Part shown: piece by piece, positions 57,189 through 64,000 of the stretch
Position numbering within the stretch: the first letter of the stretch is position 1
How the letters are laid out: every line of letters begins with the position of its first letter
Assembly: GCF_016654005.1 (NCBI RefSeq)
Contig: NZ_JAEPWN010000004.1
Coordinates: forward strand, 124,001-188,000
Length of the DNA stretch: 64,000 nucleotides
Direction of reading: 5' to 3'
Origin: Brevundimonas nasdae
Lineage (GTDB): Bacteria > Pseudomonadota > Alphaproteobacteria > Caulobacterales > Caulobacteraceae
Made by a program: the position numbers and the translations under genes
The notes under the pieces: generated by a model
The model's input: only the letters and a program-made list of their open reading frames with translations
The model's database searches: none
What the model was told of the DNA's origin: nothing

Positions 57189-58283
57189 GTGTCTGTGAAC
57201 ACAGCAGCGCCGCGCCGATTTGAAGCCTTGGACTCCCTACGGGGCGTCTGCGCCATTCTGGTGGTGATGTTCCACATGCCGGTGGCCAGCCATTGGCGAG
57301 ACTGGGGTTTCATCCAGCACTCGTATCTGTTCGTCGACTATTTCTTTGTCCTGTCGGGCTTCGTCATCGCCCATGCCTATGCCGGGCGGCTGAAGACGGG
57401 GCGCGACGCCGGGCGGTTCATGGTGCGGCGTCTGGGTCGGGTATGGCCGCTGCACGTGCTGATGCTGGGCGCCTTCATCGCGTTGGAGCTGGCGCGACTG
57501 TTTTTCCACGTGGATTCCGCCTCGGCCTTCACACGTGATCGGTCGGTGGAGGCGATCTTCACCAATCTGCTGCTTATCCAGGCCTGGCATGTGCATCCGT
57601 ATCTGACCTGGAATGGTCCGGCCTGGACCCTGAGCGCCGAGGTCGCCTGCTATCTGATCTTCGCGGCCCTGGTGCTGGCGGCGCCCAAGCGGTTCCGCTG
57701 GATCGGGCTGGTGCTGGCGATCATAGGCGGGGTGCTGGTCCTGACGTGCGCCAAGCGATTCATGAACACGACCTACGACTTCGCTGTGCCAAGGGCGGTT
57801 TATGGCTTCTTCCTGGGCTGTCTGCTGCAGGGGATTTTGACCAAGATTTCGCGGCTGAAGGGGATGGCCGCGACCGGACTGGAGATCGCCGCTGTCGTCG
57901 CCGCCTGTGTCTTCATCGGCTATGCGCAGGGACCGGTTACGGTGGCGGTGACCCTGGTGTTCGTGGCCCTGGTCTGGGTCTTTTCCGGCGAGGACGGGGC
58001 CCTGTCACGCCTGTTGGATCATCCGGCGCTGGTCACCCTGGGACGGTGGTCGTTCGCCATCTACATGGTCCATATGTTCATTCTGACCGTCATGATGATC
58101 GTGGCCAGAAAACTGAACTGGGTGCCAGAGCGCCGGATTGATTTCGGCTCGGTCTGGCTGAACGACCTGTTCGCCATCGCCATGTTCGGCTTCATCGTCG
58201 TGGTGGCGGTGTTCGCGCATCGACTGGTCGAGCAACCAGCCCAGCGGATGATCGACCGCTGGACCAAGCCGAAGACGGCCTGA
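57189..58283 (+). CDS. Acyltransferase 3 family protein (OafA/YrhL-like)
   Basis: 364 aa with about ten transmembrane helices. The N-terminal LDSLRGVCAILVVMFHMPV (catalytic His), YFFVLSGFVIAHAY and the RRLGRVWPLHVL motif define the family, which O-acylates surface polysaccharides or lipids. GTG start at 57189 (MSVNTAAPRRFEALDSLRG). Substrate unknown. Confidence 0.93.
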   Translation: MSVNTAAPRRFEALDSLRGVCAILVVMFHMPVASHWRDWGFIQHSYLFVDYFFVLSGFVIAHAYAGRLKTGRDAGRFMVRRLGRVWPLHVLMLGAFIALELARLFFHVDSASAFTRDRSVEAIFTNLLLIQAWHVHPYLTWNGPAWTLSAEVACYLIFAALVLAAPKRFRWIGLVLAIIGGVLVLTCAKRFMNTTYDFAVPRAVYGFFLGCLLQGILTKISRLKGMAATGLEIAAVVAACVFIGYAQGPVTVAVTLVFVALVWVFSGEDGALSRLLDHPALVTLGRWSFAIYMVHMFILTVMMIVARKLNWVPERRIDFGSVWLNDLFAIAMFGFIVVVAVFAHRLVEQPAQRMIDRWTKPKTA

Positions 58284-58285
58284 CG

Positions 58286-58510
58286 TCAGGCCGCCATCCG
58301 CCATTCGGTCTCGACCGGCAGCGCGCGCCCTTCGTCCCATAGGGCGTCCTCGTCCGAATAGCGGCTGCTGGCGGCGGCGGAGATGACGTCCACCACCTGC
58401 TCCTCCAGACGATCCCAGATGACCGCCAGATCGGACGATCCATCGGCCTCGCACGGGACGATCAGATAGCGGCTGGCGTTGATAGCGTGGGCGGGTTGGA
58501 AGCGGGCCAT
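58286..58510 (-). CDS. Small hypothetical protein divergent from WYL regulator
   Basis: 74 aa, soluble, acidic C-terminal half (YSDEDALWDEGRALPVETEW). ATG at 58510 with AGGAG ten bases upstream. Divergent from the WYL regulator by 92 bp, which makes it a plausible target of that regulator. No family recognised. Confidence 0.65.
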   Translation of the reverse strand: MARFQPAHAINASRYLIVPCEADGSSDLAVIWDRLEEQVVDVISAAASSRYSDEDALWDEGRALPVETEWRMAA

Positions 58511-58602
58511 GTGTTGATCTCCTGAAGCGGTTCGCCTCTTGTCGATGATGGTGTTATGAGACAGCATTGCGCCAGAAACGGACGTATCGAGCGGGAGCGG
58601 CA

Positions 58603-59586
58603 GTGAGACACGACAAGGCGGCCATGGTGATCGAACTGGCGCGGCGCATGGCCGCCAGCGCTGAGGGCCTGACCCTGGACGAGATGGCGCGGGATATGAG
58701 CGTGGGCCGCCGCACCGCCGAACGGATGCGTGACGCTGTGCTGATGCTGTTCCCGCAGGTGGAGGAGGTGTCGGATCCGCCGTCCAAGCGGTGGCGCATC
58801 CGCGGGGGGCTGTCCGCCTTTGAACAGGTGCCGACCGCGACCGAAATGCTGGAACTGACCAAGTCGGCGTCGGCCCTGCGCGCGGCGGGCGAACCGGCGC
58901 GCGCGGCGGCGCTGGAGGGGCTGGAGCGCAAGCTGAAGGCGGCGATGCGGTCCACGACGCTGAACCGGATGGCGCCGGACCTGGAGGCTCTGGTCCGCGC
59001 CGAGACCATCGCCGTGCAGGCCGGGCCGCGTCCCCATGCTGACGAAGCCATGCTGACCGCCATTCGTGGGGCGGTTCTGGCGCAGCAGCCGCTGGGCTTC
59101 ACCTATTCCCGACCGGGCGCAGAGCCGCGCAGGCGATCCGTGGCCCCGTGTGGCGTCATGTTCGGGCGCGCCAACTATCTGGTCGCCGCCGACCGCGAGA
59201 CGGGCCGCATCCAGACCTTCCGACTGGACCGGATGAGCAGCGTCGCGCCGCAGGACGGCGTCGCCGTACCGCCCGCCGATTTCGATCTGGGCGTCTTCGC
59301 CAGCCAGTCCTTCGGCATCTATCAGGACGAGATCGAGGATGTCGCCATCCGCATCGCCCCAGAAGGTGCGGACGAGGCGCGGGGCTGGCGCTGGCACCCG
59401 ACCCAGACGTTGGAGGATCAGGCTGACGGCGCCGTCATCGTGCGGTTCCGCGCGTCGGGGATGCGCGAACTGGCCTGGCATCTGTTTACATGGGGCCAGC
59501 AGGCGGTGATCCTGTCGCCGGATCGACTGAAAGCCGTCATGGCCGAGGAACTGGCGGCGGCGGGGCGCGCTCTGCAACAGGCCTGA
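58603..59586 (+). CDS. WYL-domain HTH transcriptional regulator
   Basis: 327 aa. The N-terminal HTH covers LARRMAASAEGLTLDEMARDMSVGRRTAERMRDAVLMLF; the middle WYL domain contains TYSRPGAEPRRRSVAPCGVMFGRANYLVAADRETGRIQTFRLDRMSSV. WYL domains sense nucleotides or other ligands. GTG 58603 with GGGAG upstream is preferred over the longer TTG form at 58567. May control the divergent 74-aa gene and itself. Confidence 0.87.
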   Translation: MRHDKAAMVIELARRMAASAEGLTLDEMARDMSVGRRTAERMRDAVLMLFPQVEEVSDPPSKRWRIRGGLSAFEQVPTATEMLELTKSASALRAAGEPARAAALEGLERKLKAAMRSTTLNRMAPDLEALVRAETIAVQAGPRPHADEAMLTAIRGAVLAQQPLGFTYSRPGAEPRRRSVAPCGVMFGRANYLVAADRETGRIQTFRLDRMSSVAPQDGVAVPPADFDLGVFASQSFGIYQDEIEDVAIRIAPEGADEARGWRWHPTQTLEDQADGAVIVRFRASGMRELAWHLFTWGQQAVILSPDRLKAVMAEELAAAGRALQQA

Positions 59587-59664
59587 GCGTGACAGAAAGG
59601 TAAGCTGACACCGGGGCTTGCCGATCTATGCTGGCAGCTTGCTGAACAATTCGGAGACGACCCT

Positions 59665-61116
59665 TTGCGCCTGACGTTGATCGCCGCCGTCACTCTTTGC
59701 TCATCCACCGCTCTGCTGGCGGCCTGTGCGGCGACTTCATCCGTTTCGAGCATGGCGGTCCCGCAGGTGCAGGCGCGGTCAGCCCCGTCCGTGACGGTGA
59801 CGCGCAACGGCGACATCCTGACGGCGGACTATGTCTTCACCCGCGATGCGCCGGTCTGGGCCTTTACGGAATCGGCCCTGATGACCGGCTCGCGCCAACC
59901 GTGGCGGCCGACGCAGTGGACGGTCGAAACGCCCGGCGTCGTCATGGAGCGGCACGGCGCCTATGACACCATCCGAAGCCTAGACGGCGGGCCCGTGCCG
60001 CGCCATGTCCGCTTCATCATCCGGCCCAGGTCCGTCGATCTGGAGGCGGCCTATCGCACCATAACCTTCTCGGATGGGGCGGTGGCCCTGCCGACGCGCC
60101 AATTCGATGTCTTCGCTGTGCGTTCCGTGGCGGAGGCGGCGGCGACGCCCGATGATCTGAACGGTGTGGATGTGGACGGCGGTCCTTCACCCGTCACCTG
60201 GCGCGATGCCTCCGGCCCGGTTCTTTATAAGGGCGAACGCCGCGCGAACCTGACCACGACGACCGATCAGAGCTATGTGCTGATGGGGCAGGCGACAGTG
60301 ACGCGCGGAGATGGGCTGACCACCGTCATGGACCCAAGCCTGCCGTCCTGGATCGGCGAGGAGATCCGCAGCTTCGCCCCGCGTGTCGGCGACTATTACA
60401 AGCGCCGCCTCGGCCCGTCAGGCGATGGGGACGAAATCCCGGTTGTCATGGTCGGTTGGAACGGCCCGACCGAACGCATGACCAGCATGGCCGGCAGCGC
60501 CCTTTCGTCCCTGATCGTCATGCGGTTTGAGGGTGTTGGCGTGGTCCAGCCCAGCAAACAGGTGCAGGAGCGGTCGCGCTGGTTCATCGGCCATGAGAGC
60601 GCGCATTTCTGGCTGGGGCAGGCCGTGCGCTATGAAACGGCGCGGGATATGTGGATCACCGAGGGCGGCGCCGACCTGATGGCGGTGCGGGCGTTGCAGC
60701 AGTTCGATCTCGGTTTCGATGTCCGGGCCGAACTGCAGAATGAGGTCAAGGACTGCGCCGCCCTGACCGTGAATAGAGGGGCTGCCGATGCCTCTCAGCG
60801 CGGGGAGCACCGTGCCTATTACGCCTGTGGCGCCATCTTCGCGATGGCGGCTGAGGGCGCGCAGAAGAAGCGGACGGGCGGCGACTGGTTCGACTTCCTG
60901 CGCGGCCTTATCGACGCCAATCGGGCCGACGGGGTGCTGACGCGCGAGGAATGGCTGTCTGCGCTGACGCGGGTGTCGGGGGACCCGACCTTGCGTCTGG
61001 ACATCGAACGGCTGCTGGATCAGGGGGCGGCCAACCCGTCCGCCGTCATCGCCCGCCTGTTCGAGCGCACCGGCGTGGCCTTCCGCATGGTCGACGGGCA
61101 GGTGGTTCTGACGTGA
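59665..61116 (+). CDS. Exported gluzincin-like metallopeptidase (M1-type zinc motif)
   Basis: 483 aa with a Cys-containing signal peptide (lipobox LLAAC). Residues 310-314 are HESAH, and exactly 18 residues later comes the Glu of WITEGGADLM (E333), the HExxH-x18-E pattern of M1 aminopeptidases and related gluzincins. The rest is not recognisable as a standard M1 aminopeptidase, so peptidase activity is inferred only from the zinc site. TTG start at 59665 with GGAG upstream. Confidence 0.75.
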   Translation: MRLTLIAAVTLCSSTALLAACAATSSVSSMAVPQVQARSAPSVTVTRNGDILTADYVFTRDAPVWAFTESALMTGSRQPWRPTQWTVETPGVVMERHGAYDTIRSLDGGPVPRHVRFIIRPRSVDLEAAYRTITFSDGAVALPTRQFDVFAVRSVAEAAATPDDLNGVDVDGGPSPVTWRDASGPVLYKGERRANLTTTTDQSYVLMGQATVTRGDGLTTVMDPSLPSWIGEEIRSFAPRVGDYYKRRLGPSGDGDEIPVVMVGWNGPTERMTSMAGSALSSLIVMRFEGVGVVQPSKQVQERSRWFIGHESAHFWLGQAVRYETARDMWITEGGADLMAVRALQQFDLGFDVRAELQNEVKDCAALTVNRGAADASQRGEHRAYYACGAIFAMAAEGAQKKRTGGDWFDFLRGLIDANRADGVLTREEWLSALTRVSGDPTLRLDIERLLDQGAANPSAVIARLFERTGVAFRMVDGQVVLT

Positions 61117-61120
61117 GGCG

Positions 61121-62551
61121 TCAGGCGGCGCCGAATGGGTAAGGGCTGACGGACTTGGACCAGTCATCGACAGCCAGAGGGCGGTCGATGGGGGCGGCGG
61201 CGCGTTCGGCGCAGGGGTGGCGGTGGCACAGCCGACAAGAGGGGCCGATGGGGGTCACCTCCGGCCGGTCCAGATCAAGGCCGTGGGCATAGACCAATCG
61301 GTGTGCGTGGCGCAGTTCACAGCCCAGGCCGACGGCCAGGTCATGGCTTTCGCCGAACCCGTCCTGTCCCTGCCGCTCGACCGTGCGGGCGAAGGTGAAC
61401 CAGCGCCCTCCATCTGGCGTCTCGATGATCTGGGTGATGATCCGTCCTGGGGTGCGGAAGGCCGAGTGCAGCCGCCAGCGCGGGCAGGCGCCGCCGAAAC
61501 GGGAGAAGGGAAACGCCCCTGCCGCATACCGCTTGGAGATATTGCCCGCCTGATCGACCCGCATCAAGAAGAACGGCACGCCCCGCGCGGTGGGGCGCGA
61601 CAGGGTGGTCAGGCGGTGCGCGGCCTGTTCATAGCTGACGCCGAAGCGCGCCTGCAGGCGGGCCAGATCATAGCCGGTGTCCTCCGCCGTGCGCTGAAAG
61701 GCGGCGTAGGGCATCAGTATGGCTGCGGCCAGGGTGTTGGTCAGGGCCACCTTCAACAGAGATCGCGTCGCCGCATCAGGCGCGCCCGACGCCTCGACCA
61801 TCGCGTGCAGGGCCGGGCCATGCTCGACCAGGGCTAGCTGATAGGCGATGGCGAAGGCGCGCGACGACGGCCCCAGCGTCTCTGACAGCAGCAGCCGACG
61901 GCGATGCAGGTCATAGCGACGCGTCCATTCCACCATGACATCGGCGGGCAGGGTGCGGACGCCCAGAGCGTGTTTCGCCGCCAGTCGTTGCCGGGCGGCG
62001 GGCTCGAACCCGTCGCCGTGCGCAGGCGCGTCCGCCGCCAGAGCGTCCGCCAGCGCCTCGCCCATCTGATCCAGTTCGGCGAAATGATTGCCGCGCGACT
62101 GGATATATTCGCGCACCCATTCGGCGGGACTGGTTTCGATCAGGCCTTCGCCGTTCTCTGCAGCCGCGCGCGCCTTGGCCCGTCCGTCGTCAAAGGCCTG
62201 ATACAGGCGCAACATGGCGTCGGCGACGCCGGGCGCCTCTTCCAGCAACTGCACCAGTTCGTGACGCGGGGCGGACAACCCCTTGAATAGCGGGTCGGCC
62301 AGGATTTCGGTCAGGCGGGCCTCATCCGCCGCGCTGCCCTGGTTGAGGGTGCGCAGATCGACGTCGTAGGTGTCTGCCAGACGCAGCAGAAGCTGGGCTG
62401 AAACCGGACGCTGGTTGCGTTCTATGTGGTTGAGATAGCTGGGTGAAACGCCGAGGTCCGCCGCCATCGCCGTCTGGGTCAGCGACAGATCGCGCCGCAG
62501 CCGCTTCAACCGGGCGCCGAGGAAGAGTTTGCGGTCGGCGGCTGTCTCCAT
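61121..62551 (-). CDS. XRE-type regulator with DUF2083 (RamB/ScfR-like)
   Basis: 476 aa. The N-terminal HTH (KRLRRDLSLTQTAMAADLGVSPSYLNHIERNQRPVSAQLLLRLADTYDV) is followed by an IrrE/ImmA-like middle and DUF2083-type C-terminus with cysteines (PSCRLCHRHPC). RamB/ScfR-type regulators control glyoxylate shunt and short-chain acyl metabolism, and the gene is divergent from aceA. Ligand and direction of control are inferred. Confidence 0.85.
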   Translation of the reverse strand: METAADRKLFLGARLKRLRRDLSLTQTAMAADLGVSPSYLNHIERNQRPVSAQLLLRLADTYDVDLRTLNQGSAADEARLTEILADPLFKGLSAPRHELVQLLEEAPGVADAMLRLYQAFDDGRAKARAAAENGEGLIETSPAEWVREYIQSRGNHFAELDQMGEALADALAADAPAHGDGFEPAARQRLAAKHALGVRTLPADVMVEWTRRYDLHRRRLLLSETLGPSSRAFAIAYQLALVEHGPALHAMVEASGAPDAATRSLLKVALTNTLAAAILMPYAAFQRTAEDTGYDLARLQARFGVSYEQAAHRLTTLSRPTARGVPFFLMRVDQAGNISKRYAAGAFPFSRFGGACPRWRLHSAFRTPGRIITQIIETPDGGRWFTFARTVERQGQDGFGESHDLAVGLGCELRHAHRLVYAHGLDLDRPEVTPIGPSCRLCHRHPCAERAAAPIDRPLAVDDWSKSVSPYPFGAA

Positions 62552-62570
62552 AACGGCAGGATGTCATAAT

Positions 62571-62645
62571 GTGACTCGAAAAGCAAAGTCACGATATGAC
62601 AAAGTGACTTCTATCTGAGCGTCCTCGCTGTGTCATTCGTGACTT
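62571..62645. promoter_or_regulatory. Repeated GTGACTT motifs between regulator and aceA
   Basis: GTGACTC at 62571, AAGTCAC at 62586 (inverted), GTGACTT at 62604 and GTGACTT at 62639, with ATGTCAT/ATGACA elements nearby. The 62586/62604 pair forms an exact 7-bp inverted repeat, and same-strand copies are spaced 33 and 35 bp, about three helical turns. This fits an operator array for the divergent regulator. Confidence 0.6.
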
Positions 62646-62708
62646 CGGCGTGTTCTTGTCTCCGAGACGGCGGCCTAGGCCGCGCCCTTCGCAGAGACGA
62701 GTTCGACC

Positions 62709-63989
62709 ATGACCACCTTCGCCGACCTGGTTCCTTCGCCCGCTGGCCGTTTCGACGGCATCGAGCGCCCGTACACGCCGGAAGATGTCCTGCGTCTGCG
62801 CGGATCGGTGCCGATCACCCACACACTGGCGGAACGCGGCGCGAACCGCCTGTGGGAGCTGCTGCACACCGAGCCCTTCATCAACGCCCTGGGCGCCGTC
62901 ACCGGCAATCAGGCGATGCAGATGGTCCGTGCGGGCCTGAAGGCCATCTATCTGTCGGGCTGGCAGGTCGCCGCTGACGCCAACACGGCCAGCGCCATGT
63001 ACCCGGACCAGTCGCTGTACCCGGCCAACGCCGCGCCGGAACTGTGCCGCCGCATCAACCGCACCCTGCAGCGCGCCGACCAGATCGAACATGCCGAGGG
63101 CGGCGCCAAGCGCGACTGGTTCGCTCCCATCGTCGCCGACGCCGAAGCCGGTTTCGGCGGTCCGCTGAACAGCTTTGAGATCATGAAGGCCTTCATCGAG
63201 GCGGGCGCGGCTGGCGTTCACTTCGAGGACCAGCTGGCGTCGGAGAAGAAGTGCGGACACCTGGGCGGCAAGGTCCTGATCCCGACGCAGGCGCATGAGC
63301 GCAATCTGGTCGCCGCGCGTCTGGCCGCCGACGTCATGGGCACGCCGACCATCACGGTCGCCCGCACGGACGCCGAATCGGCACAGCTGATCACCTCGGA
63401 CATCGATGAGCGCGACCAGCCATTCATCGACCGCGAGAACCGCACGCCCGAGGGCTTCTTCCGCCTGAAGGAAGGCACGGGCCTGGACCATTGCATTGCG
63501 CGCGGCCTGTCCTACGCCAACATCGCCGACCTGCTGTGGTGGGAGACGTCTCACCCCGATCTGGACGACGCCAAGAAGTTCGCCGAGGCGATCCAGAAGA
63601 AGCATCCGGGCAAGCTGATGGCCTACAACTGCTCGCCGTCCTTCAACTGGAAGGCCAAGCTAGACGACGCCACCATCGCCAAGTTCCAGCGTGAGCTGGG
63701 CGCCATGGGCTACAAGTTCCAGTTCGTGACCCTGGCGGGCTTCCACGCGCTGAACAACTCGATGTTCGAGCTGGCCGACGGTTATCGCGACCGTGGCATG
63801 GCGGCCTACTCCGAGCTGCAGCAGCGCGAGTTCGCCAATGAATCCAGCGGCTACACCGCCACGCGTCACCAGCGCGAAGTCGGCACCGGCTATTTCGACC
63901 AGGTCGCCACGGTCATCTCCAACGGCACGTCCTCGACGACGGCGCTGAAGGACTCGACCGAGACCGCCCAGTTCACCACCGCGGCTTAA
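62709..63989 (+). CDS. aceA: Isocitrate lyase
   Basis: 426 aa, glyoxylate-shunt enzyme that splits isocitrate into succinate and glyoxylate. The catalytic cysteine is C182 in [35 protein letters not shown] and NCSPSFNWK are family motifs. The gene ends just inside the right edge. Expected to be induced on acetate or fatty acids. Confidence 0.97.
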   Translation: MTTFADLVPSPAGRFDGIERPYTPEDVLRLRGSVPITHTLAERGANRLWELLHTEPFINALGAVTGNQAMQMVRAGLKAIYLSGWQVAADANTASAMYPDQSLYPANAAPELCRRINRTLQRADQIEHAEGGAKRDWFAPIVADAEAGFGGPLNSFEIMKAFIEAGAAGVHFEDQLASEKKCGHLGGKVLIPTQAHERNLVAARLAADVMGTPTITVARTDAESAQLITSDIDERDQPFIDRENRTPEGFFRLKEGTGLDHCIARGLSYANIADLLWWETSHPDLDDAKKFAEAIQKKHPGKLMAYNCSPSFNWKAKLDDATIAKFQRELGAMGYKFQFVTLAGFHALNNSMFELADGYRDRGMAAYSELQQREFANESSGYTATRHQREVGTGYFDQVATVISNGTSSTTALKDSTETAQFTTAA

Positions 63990-64000
63990 TCAGGAAAGGA

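Overview
The window reads as chromosomal core DNA of a Caulobacterales alphaproteobacterium, most likely Brevundimonas or a close relative. The evidence is high G+C, dense gene packing, frequent GTG/TTG starts, a GapR nucleoid protein 0.9 kb from a TacA-like sigma-54 regulator (an arrangement I recall from Caulobacter), an alphaproteobacterial SOS box (GAAC-N7-GAAC), a pntAA/pntAB/pntB operon next to an aa3-oxidase subunit IV, and an FMN-riboswitch-controlled RibN-type transporter. I see no insertion sequence, prophage, integrase or CRISPR array. Genus assignment is inference.

Layout. 1-5.8 kb: a truncated SDR gene, then the glycine cleavage operon gcvT-gcvH-(unknown)-gcvPA-gcvPB on the minus strand behind a tandem glycine riboswitch, ending in an intrinsic terminator. 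5.8-10.6 kb: fbp, pncA, an SOS-box Y-family polymerase, a lower-G+C membrane protein and an adenine/adenosine deaminase. 10.6-18 kb: argS, envelope lipoproteins, lspA, xseA and two paralogous PRC-barrel-like lipoproteins. 18-22.4 kb: purD, a TSUP permease, an L,D-transpeptidase-like protein and a secreted amidohydrolase. 22.4-27.3 kb: a lipid A/Kdo cluster (lpxK, waaA, DUF374 acyltransferase, msbA-like exporter). 27.3-36.3 kb: FMN riboswitch and ribN, a phosphatase, DUF4170, cysQ-like, pmbA-like, MAPEG and M14 peptidase genes. 36.4-43.8 kb: ubiD, a Pr6Pr membrane protein, an aldo/keto reductase, a hydrolase, exbD, folE and cysS. 43.9-48.6 kb: a lytic transglycosylase, an odd tRNA-Cys-like gene, rpmJ, gapR, a basic hypothetical protein, a GIY-YIG gene framed by inverted repeats, and tacA. 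48.7-57.2 kb: a DUF4153 protein, pepF-like peptidase and the pnt operon with three extra small membrane proteins. 57.2-64 kb: an acyltransferase, a WYL regulator, a gluzincin-like lipoprotein, and a RamB/ScfR-like regulator divergent from aceA.

Themes. The central metabolism genes with visible control are glycine (riboswitch), flavin (riboswitch) and glyoxylate shunt (aceA with repeated GTGACTT motifs next to its presumed regulator). Envelope biogenesis is prominent: lipid A/Kdo synthesis, two cell-wall enzymes, and at least eight predicted lipoproteins or Cys-containing signal peptides alongside lspA, the enzyme that processes them.

The most unusual items are the tRNA-Cys-like gene with non-canonical anticodon and T arms; the GIY-YIG nuclease gene bracketed by inverted copies of a palindromic repeat that also occurs twice elsewhere in the window without the gene; the unknown ORFs embedded in the gcv and pnt operons; and an SOS operator lying 5 bp from the start codon of the Y-family polymerase. 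All function calls rest on motif and family recognition by eye; no database search was run.
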